Shown one piece after another: positions 35,069 to 46,537 of a stretch of 64,000 bases of DNA; positions within the stretch are counted from its first letter, which is position 1; each line of letters begins with the position of its first letter. Position numbers and translations under genes: made by a program. The notes below the pieces were generated by a model that made no database searches, was not told where the DNA came from, and was given only the letters and a program-made list of their open reading frames with translations. The stretch spans positions 248,001-312,000 of the forward strand of contig NEEC01000015.1 in assembly GCA_002189035.1 (NCBI GenBank), written 5' to 3'. The stretch is from Utricularia gibba (lineage: Eukaryota; Streptophyta; Magnoliopsida; Lamiales; Lentibulariaceae).

Positions 35069-36221
35069 CCTAAGCCCTCCTGCGAGTAATCCGGCGAATG
35101 AATTCTTCGAAACCGCCCACGGAATCGGCTCGAAAAACGCCACCTAAACCCCACCGACCGCCGTGCAGGTAATAACTAAACTCTTTCATTCTTCAACCGT
35201 AACTCTATGCATGTATATATAGAATAAAAATTATACGACGGGAAATTTTCCCTGAAATACAATTAAAAATAATTAGCCCCATAAATATTAAATATTATTA
35301 AGAATTTAAAATCGGACATTAAAATTAAATGTAAGAAGGTTTTAATCCCGAGCCACACAGCATACTTATCCCTAGCCGTTGGATTAGCGCACGTGCAATA
35401 CGCGCAACTATTCTTGAGCGTTGATCTGCCGGTGGGCCAATTTTATAAGGCCCGCAAGGGAGGTGATAAATAGCCCAAAATATCTGCACTCTTGTGGTGG
35501 CCCAAATGGGTGGAGAATGTCTTTATTTCATAAATGTTTTAGGTGAAAATCAGGCTGCTAGAACGAAGGAACCCCGAGGGGTGAATCGCAGTTGGAGGGA
35601 GGTTTTACCCGATGCTGGAGTGAGTTTATGGGTGGGTCAATGGCGGCTCATGTGGAATGAGAACGCCATGGAGTTTTTAATAAAGATACCATCTTTGTCT
35701 GTATTTCTAGGCGGTTTTATTGCACCGGTGACTTTTGTACCACTTTGTTTGCAGCCCACGTTTCTCAGTTTTATATTGGCAAGAGACGTGGAGGGTTCTG
35801 GGCAGTACAAGGGAGTGTTGTCGAAGTGGTCCATATCGCCAATTTCAATCTTCCGTTGATAGAAGATTCTGATCTTCAACCACCGATCTCTGTTCCCGTC
35901 TTCTGGTTGATGGGTACTACTCTGTTTCTCTGTATGGATTCTTGTGTCTGATTAATTTTGTTTCGTTCCTCTTTGCAGGGATTTTATGACGCACAGTCTT
36001 AATTTGGATTCTGTTCTTCCGGCCTTTTCAAAGCTCTGTTTGTTGAAGCAGAGTGAATCGATGCGTTTGAGGCCCAGAAGGTTAGTGGAGAGTTGATCCC
36101 TCTTTCTCTTCTTTCTTGGAAACTGTTCCTATCTGCGATTCCGGCCGTGTTTCAGAACTTGTACGGGAGTCGTATGTTTTGGGTGTCATCACATACAATC
36201 GATCCATAAACCACCGGCACC
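35069..36221. promoter_or_regulatory. Divergent RAD23 / ERF upstream region with site II motifs
   Basis: RAD23 (minus) and the ERF (plus) diverge from this 1.15-kb interval. Between 35426 and 35515 are gtgggccaat, aaggcccgca and tggcccaaatggg, that is TGGGCC/GGCCCA motifs typical of plant housekeeping promoters and probably serving RAD23. 35220-35340 is AT-rich. ORFs from 35494 to 35951 have no family match and likely lie in the ERF leader. Confidence 0.4.
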
Positions 36222-36848
36222 ATGAAGAAACTTCGAATCATCTGCGCCGACCCTTATGCCACTGACTCATCCGACGATGATGAGTACAACAAAATCAAGA
36301 ATGTTGTTTATGAAGTTTGTTTCCGATTCACCGGCACCGGGAAATATAGAGGCGTCCGCCGTCGGAAATGGGGAAAATGGGCTGCTGAAATCCGTGACCC
36401 GATTCTGCGGAAAAGGGTCTGGTTAGGAACTTACGAAACTCCAGAGGAGGCATCAGAAGCCTATGAACTGAAGCGATTGCAAATCGAAGGACTGGTTAAT
36501 TCTCAGCAGCAAACTCATATTCCTGCTGTTTCTAGCGAACGAGTCCATGAAACAAGCCTTGTTGATCACAAGGGCACTGAGTCGGCCGCAGATGAGGGGC
36601 TAACGCGTTTGGCACAAATCGGAGAAGAATTGGATTTGGATGTCGATATCCATTCTCTGCTAGCAGAGGATTTTATGCATCTCAGTAAGGCTCTCGATGA
36701 TCTCCCTCTTTTTGGGCCTGAGGATCCTGGCTTCCTGCAGGCATTGCCTGACTTCGACTTCGATTTCGACGACTCTTGGATCCAAGATCACGAAGCTCCC
36801 ATGCCTCACAGAACAGGTGCATCTTCATTCAACATAGCATGCCTGTAG
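36222..36848 (+). CDS. CRF-like AP2/ERF transcription factor
   Basis: A single-exon protein of 208 residues. The N-terminus, [20 protein letters not shown] (residues 2-21), is the CRF domain of ERF group VI (cytokinin response factors and the VI-L branch). One AP2 domain follows at residues about 41-92: [20 protein letters not shown], then [20 protein letters not shown]. The usual VRQRPWGKW is VRRRKWGKW and the usual A/YDxAA helix is [11 protein letters not shown], as in group VI-L proteins. It is expected to bind GCC-box or related DNA in the nucleus. The acidic C-terminus ([15 protein letters not shown]) is a likely activation region. The ATG at 36222 directly opens the CRF domain. A decayed copy of the last 40 codons lies about 170 bp downstream. 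Confidence 0.88.
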   Translation: MKKLRIICADPYATDSSDDDEYNKIKNVVYEVCFRFTGTGKYRGVRRRKWGKWAAEIRDPILRKRVWLGTYETPEEASEAYELKRLQIEGLVNSQQQTHIPAVSSERVHETSLVDHKGTESAADEGLTRLAQIGEELDLDVDIHSLLAEDFMHLSKALDDLPLFGPEDPGFLQALPDFDFDFDDSWIQDHEAPMPHRTGASSFNIACL

Positions 36849-36896
36849 TGTGTTGCAGAGCATTACTGCTCTAACTCTGCCGCGTCTCGCAATGCT

Positions 36897-37020
36897 GGTT
36901 TTTTGCAAGCACCGCCGGGCGCAAATACCGGATCCAAAACGAAACCTCCGATGACCCACGAAGCTCCGATGACTCACGAAACAGGAGCATCTTCATTCCA
37001 CACACCATAACTATAATGTG
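36897..37020 (+). pseudogene. Decayed duplicate of the 3' end of the ERF gene
   Basis: The stretch reads GFLQAPPGANT, then PPMTHEAPMTHETGASSFHT and a TAA in one open frame. It parallels the ERF C-terminus GFLQALPD...[17 protein letters not shown]. Nucleotide similarity is clear over cgaagctcc-atg-ctcac-gaaacagg-gcatcttcattc and over the region around the stop. Only the tail is present, without CRF or AP2 domains. It is a tandem partial duplication now in the 3' flank or UTR. Confidence 0.75.
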
Positions 37021-38877
37021 TTTGTTACCAATACTGTATTATTTCCACCGTACGGCTCGCTGTACGGCTTTGATGTACCATTGCCGCCGTGATTTTGTAA
37101 ATATTCATTCTGTTCTTGGTTTATTGTCTTTTGTAAAAAAAAAAAACCCTAAAAAGGTTTGGGCCGAAGCCCTAATGATGCTTTGGGCCCACGTCTGATC
37201 CCATACCGTTTTGAGAAATAAGTGCACCGGCCCAAAGGCCTCAATTTGATGAATACTGATATCACGATGGAGGGTAGATGTCGTTTATTAAGAAAAAAAA
37301 AAAAACAGAACCGTCATGGATGACGTCATTCACAAAAATTTCAAATTCCCAAAGGACGCCACCTGAAATTTTATATTAATTAAATTTAATGATTTCGTGG
37401 CGCAATTGTTTAAATTAATAAAGATACGGACTGGCAGTAAATACCAGAATTTTATAATGAAATAAATTCTCGGGCTTGTGACAAACACAATTCCCCAAAA
37501 TAAAATAAAAGAAACTTATTATAATTATTTGGTACAATTTAAAAAAATGTCTTCTTTGAAATATATATTTAAATGAATAAAAATAGAAACAAACTTAATT
37601 GAATACTTATTTTATGAATTAAATGAATCGTATACTAAGACGTATTTTATAAGGGATATAAAATTATTACTTTATTAAAAAAAAAAATTTCTCATCCATG
37701 GAGGCCATGTGTCCACTAAATGTAACATAACATTAGGTGTCCGCCCTGTGCGGGACAAGCGGGCTATAAAGTATTCGTACGATAATGTTGAAATAATAAA
37801 ATATAATATAAGATCGGATCTAGCCTGCCCTTTTCGTCGTCGTTTTGTGTTGGGAGAAAGTATGTTAATAATGGAAAATCAGATGTTCACAGGGGCTGGG
37901 GTGTAATTTCATGGCCCCACAAGCCACATCCTGGGATGCTGCTGACCTGGCGCCAGCTATCCCTCTTTTTCTTTTTCTTCAATTTTATTAATTTAACAAA
38001 ACACCCACATTGCTACTAATTACCAATCATATTATTTTTAAAAAATGTCTTTCAACCACAAAAATTCATCAAAACGGTTGTATTAGATTTTAAATTATTT
38101 TTGAAGAGAAATAAACATGTTATTTTGGTAAATACAGGAGTTGGTACCGGACTCGGTTGGGAGTAAAGTCATCCACACCCGAAACCGCGGCTGGATGCTT
38201 CCTGGAATCTTTCTTTCTTTCTTTCACATTTTAATTAATTATTGGAGAATTAAATTATTTATTTTGTGTTTATTAAAAGTGTGGACAAATATGAACTGAA
38301 ATGGAAGTGAAATGTGACATGGTGGATTTCACTCTCACACATGATGGTCAAATTTGTCTATATACGATTTCCACTTTTCTCATACATTCAAAAGATATTG
38401 ACCACGTTTGTAACACATCCATTGTATATAATATGGTGCTGGTGCATGGGTAATTGGATGGATCCATCCCTATTGTATTATTTTTTTCCGTGTATTATTA
38501 TTGTTTTTGTGTAATAGTACAAAATGACAGCGCAGCTTAATTATGAAAACAAAACATATCTGCCATGATTTCAGACTGGAAGGTGGATTCATTTCATTAA
38601 ATCCACAGTTTTTTGTAAGAAAAATAAAAAAGTGAGTGGATTAATTTGTGAGGTAAATTTATTTTTGGTATAAATTGGATTTGCTGAGTGGAGGTTGAAG
38701 GGGTTTGGAGAATCTGCAGCAAATTTAGGGAACTCAAAATTTCTCCACCATCTTCCACTGGACGGAGGGACGGAAGGAGATTGCTCAAACACAGGGCAGA
38801 TATTGAGTGAGCATGCCGGTGGCGCCACCCGTATGCTTCCGTTACGGTTACGGACAAATCTAGGAACTATCTAAGGA
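37021..38877. other. Intergenic region, AT-rich
   Basis: Mostly AT-rich sequence with A runs near 37136, 37292 and 37677. TTTGGGCC motifs occur at 37150-37190. No gene is recognised; ORFs of up to 86 codons show no domain. The right end is the 3' flank of the LBD gene. Confidence 0.4.
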
Positions 38878-39585
38878 TTACACATTTTTGGGCCAAGAGA
38901 GAGTCAACTCCAGTCCGAGATCAGGGGAGGGAACCTCGTCGGGTAGCCGGGAAGCTGGGGCTGTGGTCGGGTTCCGCCGCGGTTTACGGACATTCCCGGG
39001 AGACGGAGAGGGACTGTCATCTCCTCTGCCTTCCCATCCCGTGATCGTGAACTTTTCCGGCACGTCTATTGTGGGGTTTTCGGCGGCTGAACTGGACGCC
39101 GGAGACCGCTTAATGCGGCGGATGTTGCAGCTTTTAACTGGGTCCCGCCGGAGCCCTTCAGAGTGGGCGTCTTCTGAGATTTCTTCCATCATGAGCGAAG
39201 AACCTTCGAGCACGGCGTCGACGGCTGCCTGACACCGCGCCCATTCCCCGGAACCCATCAGCCCCGTCGCTCCTCCCACCGGATTGATTATACGCCCACA
39301 GGCTTCATACAACAACGACTTGAAAATCTCTGCAAATTCAACATTTGTCAGCTCCCAAATTTTACTCCTCTGCTACATAAAAACCAGGGTCACTGAGTTA
39401 CCGGGGTGGAGATGGTCGGGGCCAGCGTTGATGAGGTTGACGAGGCCGGCGCGGCCGTAGAACTTGGCGAGGAAGACGACGGCGTTGGCCTGGGACTCCG
39501 GGGAAGGTATCCAATCAAGACAGGGCCTAAGAGTACAATCAGGGGAGCAGCCTTTCCGCAAAACTCTGCAGCCGTTGCAGCTCAT
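38878..39585 (-). CDS. Class II LOB-domain (LBD) transcription factor
   Basis: Two exons (39402-39585 and 38878-39329) add up to 636 bases, 211 codons plus stop. Exon 1 has the LOB zinc-like motif [15 protein letters not shown] (C-x2-C-x6-C-x3-C), then [20 protein letters not shown] and [19 protein letters not shown]. Exon 2 gives [20 protein letters not shown] and [11 protein letters not shown]. The lack of the class I leucine zipper and the shape of the core place it in class II (LBD37-42 type), whose members repress anthocyanin and nitrogen-response genes. The end, [17 protein letters not shown], carries an LxLxL-like EAR motif. Relatives usually start MRMSCNGC; here the first codon is GTG, so the next ATG (39585, MSCNGC) is the start. 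Confidence 0.9.
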
Positions 39586-41867
39586 TCTCACGCCAAAAGC
39601 CAGGAGAAGACGAAAGATGGAAAAAAGCGAAGCAGGAATCTATCGGGAACCAAAAGTATGCCGAGAAAATGGAGGAAAAAAAGGGAGAGGTATGTATTTA
39701 AACACACGAGTAATAAATACCTTCAAACAGATCCTCAATGGAAACACATGCAAAGCAAATAATTTGCAAATAATTTTATATTTTAAACTCCAACACATAA
39801 TACTAAACACTCCCTAATTTTAAAAAATGTGCAGATTTTATTCAAAATCGAAAATTAATGAAAATTTAAGAATATTTTATTTCAAAAATTCCATATTCCC
39901 AATTTAAAATTAAAAGTATCAACAACGGCAATCTGGGCTCCTGGTTGCTGGGCGGTCACGTGAGCAGTCCCAGGTGCTACATGTGGAGTTGTGGACTCGC
40001 GTGTGATTACACAGCCACGCGTCGTCATTTCCCGACCCTATACGATGCGCGCCCACAAAGCTGATTTGAGTATTTTTTTTATTTTTTAGTATTTTGGGAT
40101 ATGAGTTGATAATAAAATATTTTTAAAGTATTTGGATCTGTTTTGTAAACATAATTTCCTAAATTAATAATATTTAATTTTTGAAAATTTTAATCTTGAA
40201 TCATTTTGTAGTCAAATTGTTTTTGAGATTATAATAAAATTATAATGTTATAATTAACTTTTCAAAAACTATTGAATTTATATATTTAGTAATTAAATAA
40301 AAAATAATTAGAAAATTATATTAATTTTTATTCTAAAAATATATTTATATCATAATATTAAATTATATAATAAAATATTTTCATGAATCATAAATTGATT
40401 TTATTCAAATAATCTCAAAATTAATTCTATTTTATATAATCTAAATCACTAATTCAAAATACAAAACACGTTCTTTATACATGAATGGAATCTGTTTAAA
40501 ACGTAAGGTTTGGACTATTTTTGAATCATTTCACATAATATTTTTAAAACAAAATACATTCACATGAGCCTTCTATTTGGGCCGGGGTACCCCGCGGACC
40601 CTACTGGGTTCTCCCCAAGGCCCAAACGCTCCCTCTAGAAACACACACACACACGCACACGCCCACATGGTCGGTAAAAGGCATCCAGTAAGAGATGTGG
40701 TTTGAAAAGGCAGGAGTGTTTTTACCGCAACAGCGAGTTAGGAGGATGAGGGCAGGAGGAGTTGATCTGATCTAAGCAAGGTAATGGTCCCCCTCGTGAC
40801 CTGAAATAATTGGGTAAATAAGAAGATAGAAAAGTACAGGTTTGATAGAAACGCAACACAGAGTACAACACCCCTCCTCCCTTAAAAACACCAGCATCCT
40901 CTCCCTTTACATCAAATCTTATCATTACTCTTCGCTCCTACACCAAATGCCAAAACCCACTGTCTTCCAAGATTACACACTAGCTTTGTGTCACTTATCC
41001 CCACTCCTGAAACTCCCTCTCTCTCGCTCTCTCTCTCTGTGAAATGGCAAGTGCATCTCTCACCCTCTTACCCCAGCTAGGCCTCCCTGTGTTCCAAGTT
41101 TCTCGCATGAAGGTAGGTATTGGTGATGATCATGTGAATAAAACTAGTTAACTTTGCTGCGATTTTTGGTGTATCATCCATCCAAGTCTATGATTCTATA
41201 TAGCGTGTGTGCTGGTGCAATAAAGTTGAAGTTCCTTCTCCCCCAGTGTCTATCTAAATATGTACTCTCATGATATATGTTGGAACCGCGAAATTACGAC
41301 GCTACCCCCTTGGCTAAGCCATCTCAGAAACCCTAAGATCAGCATGAATCCATCCTCCACTCTCAGCATCATTATAATTTGTGTGTGTGCCTGGGTTTGT
41401 GTTTGTTTGTATATATGGGTGGGTGGGTGGGTGGAGTATAATGTAGATTGTGCATGCAGGGCTAGGGTATATAGGGCAGTAAAGCTAGCAAAAGAGAGAT
41501 CAGGCAATGTCCTTCTCAGGAAATCACAAGAACCAGAGCAAGTGACATTACCATGCACCTGCACAAAGAGAAAGATAACCATCTCCTTCCTCCGCATCAT
41601 CTCAATCTCCTTTTTGAAGTCACGAGACACTTCTGCCCTCTCTTCTTCTTCTCTATCCCCTCTTTCAATTCTCAGTGAGAGAGAGAGAGAGCGTATAATG
41701 GCAGGATATTAACTGATAGAACGACTTCCTTCAAACCCCATTTTTTTCCTTCGACTCCAGTCCCCAAACTGAAAGTTCACCTCCCTCTAGTCCTCTGCCC
41801 TTCTCTTCTTCTCCGCCCCCGGGATAGAATTTTGATAACTACCCACAAAAGTTTCCGCTGTTTTTCC
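39586..41867. other. Intergenic region upstream of JAGGED, AT-rich with low-complexity tracts
   Basis: 39780-40560 is very AT-rich. 40640-40665 has an (AC)n stretch. A small open stretch with a good ATG and donor starts at 41044 (MASASLTLLPQLGLPVFQVS, then gtaggt at 41114), but no downstream partner exon was found; it may be an upstream leader exon. A (GTGG)n run lies near 41418-41434 and a (GA)n run at about 41674-41692. The rest is probably JAGGED promoter and leader. Confidence 0.4.
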
Positions 41868-43094
41868 ATGTATGTGAAATATGTCTAACTAAGAGTACCA
41901 ATCCTCAGCTGCTCCCTCCGTCTTCAGTTTCTTCCTTTTACCAATGTTTTGTGTTGGTTTTGGTTTGCAGGAGACCCGAGGGAAATCCACTAGACCTCAA
42001 CAACTTGCCTGAAGATTACACCAGAGATGGTAAACAGACTTCAGAAGACACTTCTTCTTCTGTTGGTACACCCCTTTATCTTTAGTGCTATTCACCTCTT
42101 CCCTTCACATTTCCCCCGCTAAGTCTCGCAACCCTCTCCCATTCCGTACGATCCTACTCTAATCATCTTCTCCTTATTACTAATTGAAATTTCCAACCTT
42201 CGACCTGTGTGATTTCCAAAGGGTCTAGTCTAGTGATAGTAGTGTGAGTGTGAAGAGAGCAGCGAGAACGGAACCCCAGAAAGTAAGATCAGATGACAAG
42301 ACAGGAGGCGGGGAAATGGGGAATATTCATTCATTCATGGGGAGGGGAAAAACTAGGGTTTTTTGGGTCTAGGTCTACATTGCAACACAAGATTTGATTA
42401 GTCTCATCAAAGTTGCTTTAATTGGCATTTCTGCAGATGTCTACAGGAAAAAGAAAAGCGGCGTTAAGGAACCAAAAGATGAGCCCTCCAAGGTCTACGA
42501 GTGCAGGTTCTGCTCCCTCAAGTTCTGCAAGTCCCAAGCCCTCGGTGGTCACATGAACCGCCATCGCCAAGGTTCCCTCAAATCCCTTCCTAAAACGCTT
42601 CCATTTTTTTTTTCTTCAATCTCGGTTTCGTTTCAGAACGGGAGACGGAGACACTGAACAAGGCTCGGCAGCTGGTTTTCACGAATGATTTGGTCACGCC
42701 GCATCATCTGGGTTATGTTTCAAGTTCCGGCGTTCCGCCGGTGCCACACGGTGGGTATCATCCTTCGGCCGGCGTGGCATTCAGATCGCTATACCCTACG
42801 AGACTCTTTCCACCGAACACCAGTCTGCTTCCTCCGCACGCGCCGCCATCAAGTCATCCTGCTGCCCCACCGCCACCGCCCTTCATCTACGCCTCCCCCC
42901 AACGCCTGGTCCCCATATCCACTCCACCGGCGACGAATGACTACTTTTTCGGGCAGGTTCTGTCCTCAGGAGAAGACGGGAATTACACCTGCATCGGCGC
43001 ACCCGTCGTCGTCAACGGCGGCGGTGGAGGTGGGATGGACCTCGCACTCCATCACACCCATGAAGAAGCGGGGATTAACTGGCGCCCCAGATAA
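41868..43094 (+). CDS. JAG: JAGGED-like single C2H2 zinc finger transcription factor
   Basis: JAGGED promotes lateral-organ (leaf, petal) blade growth. Exons 41971-42065, 42437-42571 and 42637-43094 join in frame. They encode RPEGNPLDLNNLPEDYTRDG (an N-terminal EAR-type LDLNNLP box), then KVYECRFCSLKFCKSQALGG with HMNRHRQ (the single C2H2 finger with QALGGH), then ERETETLNKARQLVFTNDLV, the JAG signature. The rest is proline-rich with YTCIGAPV near the end, followed by TAA. The N-terminal arginine codon directly follows an acceptor at 41970, and the initiator codon appears split: AT at 41868-41869, then a 101-bp GT-AG intron, then G. With it the coding length is 690 bases, divisible by three. 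The C-terminus (GINWRPR) is shorter than in Arabidopsis JAG. Start confidence is lower than family confidence. Confidence 0.87.
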
Positions 43095-44692
43095 ACCAAA
43101 ATTTCAATAAAAAAAAGAAACAGAGAGAGAACACGATGAATCGAATCTTCAGTTTGAAGTTTGGTTCAGCTGGTTCGCTTGTTTTCTTGTTCCCTCGGTA
43201 TTTTCTATGCAGTAATTGCTGGTTGACAAGCCACCCTCATCCACCACAGAGATATCATCCATCGGAAAATGACAAACCCTCCATTATATTATTTATTCAG
43301 CCACAAAAAATGCACTATATTTATTTTTAAATATTGAAATTTTTTTTTTACAGTTGCAGGTCCCCGTTCAGACACGAGCTCTCACCTTCATCATATCTCT
43401 TACCTTGCATGCGAATTTGTCTTATTTTGTCGGACGCCATTAAATTAATTCGCATTTTCATCAACGTCCGTCCGAAGAAGGCCCAGAGGGGTATTATCGG
43501 TAAGTAGGGCAGATGCAGTAGCAGACGGCGAGGGCCGTTGGAGCTGTAGCTGCTGTGGACAACAAGTGCAATAGAAAGAGAGACGACAGGGGTGGGTGGC
43601 TGGGTATCTTTGAAATAGGTGGAGACACGATCGGATCTGCAGATGGGGAATTTTTTTCAACTGCAGAACAAAAATTTCTCTCCCTCTCTCTCGCATGTAC
43701 AGCGGAAAGGAGGGTGTTTTTGCTGGTGAATGTGAGTGCAATAGGAATAGGCCCTGGATTGCTGTTAGGGTTGTCCAGATGCTTCCTTCTCTCACTTATT
43801 TCAGTGCCCTGATCCTCAGCTCACCTCAGTTCTCTCCCCTTTTCTATTTCCTCTACACCCTCCCCCACTGGTACACAAGAGAACCGGAGTTTCATATTTG
43901 TAAAACAATTGACTTGTGTTTTTGAACGTGGGGTACCGGTATGCTGTGTGGAATTTATTGTTTGTCGATGGACTGAGGGGAAGGAAGGGGATTCCATCAG
44001 GAGGACCACATCACTGCGTCTTCAAGTCCCTATCTCTCTGTTTGATGTGAATGTCTCTGGATCCCACAGATATACACACATATGTATACACACAGATTGA
44101 TATACACAAAATATACCAGAGCTGAGCCGGGATCCCGAGGCCTGGTTTCATGAAAGGAACAACACTTTCCAGTTTTGCTCCTTTTTAAATGCATTCCCCT
44201 TTTCATTATCTTAAATTTCGAGACGATTGGTCTATTTCAATGCCTCCAGGATGTTCATCGCAAAGCATTAGGCAAATGGTGGAGAAGTGAAGCATAAGAG
44301 GAAAAACAAGGGCAGGGAGATAGGGTAGGGTAGTAGCAGCAGTGAGTGACTCGACTCGGAGTGGGTCTGAGAAAGGGGGTCTAAGAGAGTAGAGGGGGGA
44401 ATGAATGAATGAATGAAAGCGCATTAGTGGTGGATTTGGGAATTGGGGTTAGGGATAAAGCCGGTGGATCATAGGGTGCGTGCAAGAAAAGAGAGTGGTC
44501 TTGCTTATTTATTCATTGCAGGGCTAGTTTAGGTTCAGGGCAAAGGAGGCCGGCGAGTGAGTGTGAATAAAGTAGACAAGACATTTGATTCATTATCACT
44601 GCACTGCACTGCACTGCAAGCACAAACACCAACAGCCCCCCAGCTGCCACCTACACCTCTCGTGCTTCGCAAAAAATTCACACCAGCCAGCA

Positions 44693-44708
44693 CCCCCCCC
44701 CCCCCCCC
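44693..44708. repeat. C16 homopolymer tract
   Basis: A run of sixteen C residues sits in non-coding sequence between JAGGED and the MBL gene. Tracts of this length are unstable and can form i-motif or G-quadruplex structures on opposite strands. The exact length should be treated with caution, given the apparent short G/C runs in coding exons elsewhere in the window. Confidence 0.8.
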
Positions 44709-46209
44709 TTGCTCCTCCGGCTCCCTCATGGAGTCGGTGCCCAAGCTTCACTAAAAAATGTATCTTGATGTGTTTGCAGCATTATCTGCGCTTTGTGCTT
44801 GTGAAAACTGTGTTCAAGATAATAGTTTTGGAGGAGGGAGAACTGTGAGGCATCTCTGATCTCTCTACCCCATGGCTGGTAGATGGTATGAAGTTAATAA
44901 TCACCTTGATTTACGCAAACCTGGAAGTTACTTTTTATAACCGCCTTGAATTGGTGAAACATGGGTGACATCTGCTGTCAAATCTGTTAAAAGTTAACCC
45001 ACCTCGATCGAGCTCTCGTATCTTTCTTTATTCATTCACCCGAGAGGCCGTCAACTCTCTGTAAAATTCATTACCTTCTCATCTTTATTCTTCCCCTTGT
45101 TTTTCGTGTACATGCAGCTGGTTTATCTTTTAAAATTCCCCCTGGTTTGCCTTCGCAAGCAAGAGATGAAGAACTTGGTACTCGGTAGCATGGATGCAAC
45201 GCCATGTTTTTGAATGAAAGATGTAAATCAACAATGGAGGAAAGAGCCAAACACACAACCTCGAAAGTACACCGCGCGATGCATTTGGTGCACAGACAAA
45301 AGAAGCAATGCAGGCATGTGTGAAATGGATTTACCCTTCCACTCCATTTTATTTAACCATGATTCGGTAAATTTTCCTGTCACTGGGGTTTGTTCACTGC
45401 CAAGGCAGCTTGCAGGTTTAGTATGCTATACTCCCGGCTCCAAGGAACGGTAAACGAATGCAGGGTGCCCTTCAGAACATCATGAAAACAGTTTTCACTG
45501 CTAACCAGCAAGCACTTGGTGTAGCATGGCATGCGGTAAAAACCTTTGAAGTGATTATGAAAAAGATTAAACTGGGGCATTAACCGCGACGACCCTCTCC
45601 CTGATAGGAGTCTTATCATTACTGCTCTCAGAAGGAAGACATCGGGCAGCGTGTCCACAAACAGACCCAAGTATGGGGTTCCATGGAGAGGAAGCACGTG
45701 AAGCCAAGCCATCCATCCGAAGTCGCACGTGCCAGAGGGCTGTGTGTGAATGAATGATGGAAGAAGAAACAGATTCCAGGTTGTTTCAGATGAAATCTGC
45801 ATAGCAACTCAGCAGGATGCGCATCATGATGCACAGTTCCTTCTAAATAAGAAGCAAAAAAGCAAAGCTGGGGAAGCATTCATGCCCCTCTTTGTCATGT
45901 TATGTCTTTCGGGAAACAAGATGTACCATCCCCACTCCCTCCCCTTCTGCACCACTCCTCTCCTCCAGCCACATTCTAAAACTACCACAGTCAATTTTGT
46001 TTTCTACTGCCGCAGTTAATTTGTTTACACAGCGAATGCTTCTTTCTGCACATGGACTTGGAGTGTGAAGGTGGGAACATGGCGGTTTGATACAATCCTT
46101 GGGTGCAGGCCCATCAACTTGGATACAGTACGCCAGTTCATGGATTTTGTTTTCAAGGATATTCCAGCATCGCCGTGCATGGGAGTTTTGGCGGCGGCGC
46201 TCGTCGCAT

Positions 46210-46295
46210 TTTTAAGTGGGTCGCCGGAAAGCCCAATGTAGGAATGCGATTAGCCCAATTCAAGTATAGCTTTCGATGGGCCTGGGCCTAGATGC
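46210..46295 (+). promoter_or_regulatory. GCCCA/TGGGCC motifs upstream of the MBL gene
   Basis: Four motifs (aaagcccaat, ttagcccaatt, gatgggcc, ctgggcct) lie within about 80 bases, some 250-330 bp before the MBL start codon. This is a typical site II cluster for a constitutively expressed plant gene. Confidence 0.4.
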
Positions 46296-46537
46296 TACGT
46301 AATTAATTCATTTTTTAGGAAACAATTATTTGGGAAAAAAGAAACTAATCGTTGCCTTCTTCATTAATGACCTACCGGCTAGCCTGTTTTCTTGATTTGC
46401 AGACAATTACACGGAGGAAATCCGGGAATGAAAAATTGAGCCGTTGATGGGGAGTGAGGTGTAGGCAGCGCCGTTGATAAGCTATTTCAGTTGTTCGAAC
46501 TTGATGCTTTTTGCCGGGAGGTGCTTGTGAATCACAA

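Larger units (their letters stand above)
43095..46537. other. Intergenic region with low-complexity tracts
   Basis: No gene is recognised in this 3.4-kb gap. It contains a GAAT-type repeat near 44396-44415, an (ACTGC)n stretch near 44598-44618, a C16 homopolymer at 44693-44708 and several 60-140 codon ORFs on both strands without domains. GGCCC/GCCCA motifs at about 46230-46290 lie 250 bp upstream of the MBL gene and are probably part of its promoter. Confidence 0.35.

Noticed and set aside
44535-44848. Proline/glycine-rich ORFs around the C16 tract as a coding gene
   Set aside because: The apparent protein is a translation of low-complexity C and CTGCA repeats.
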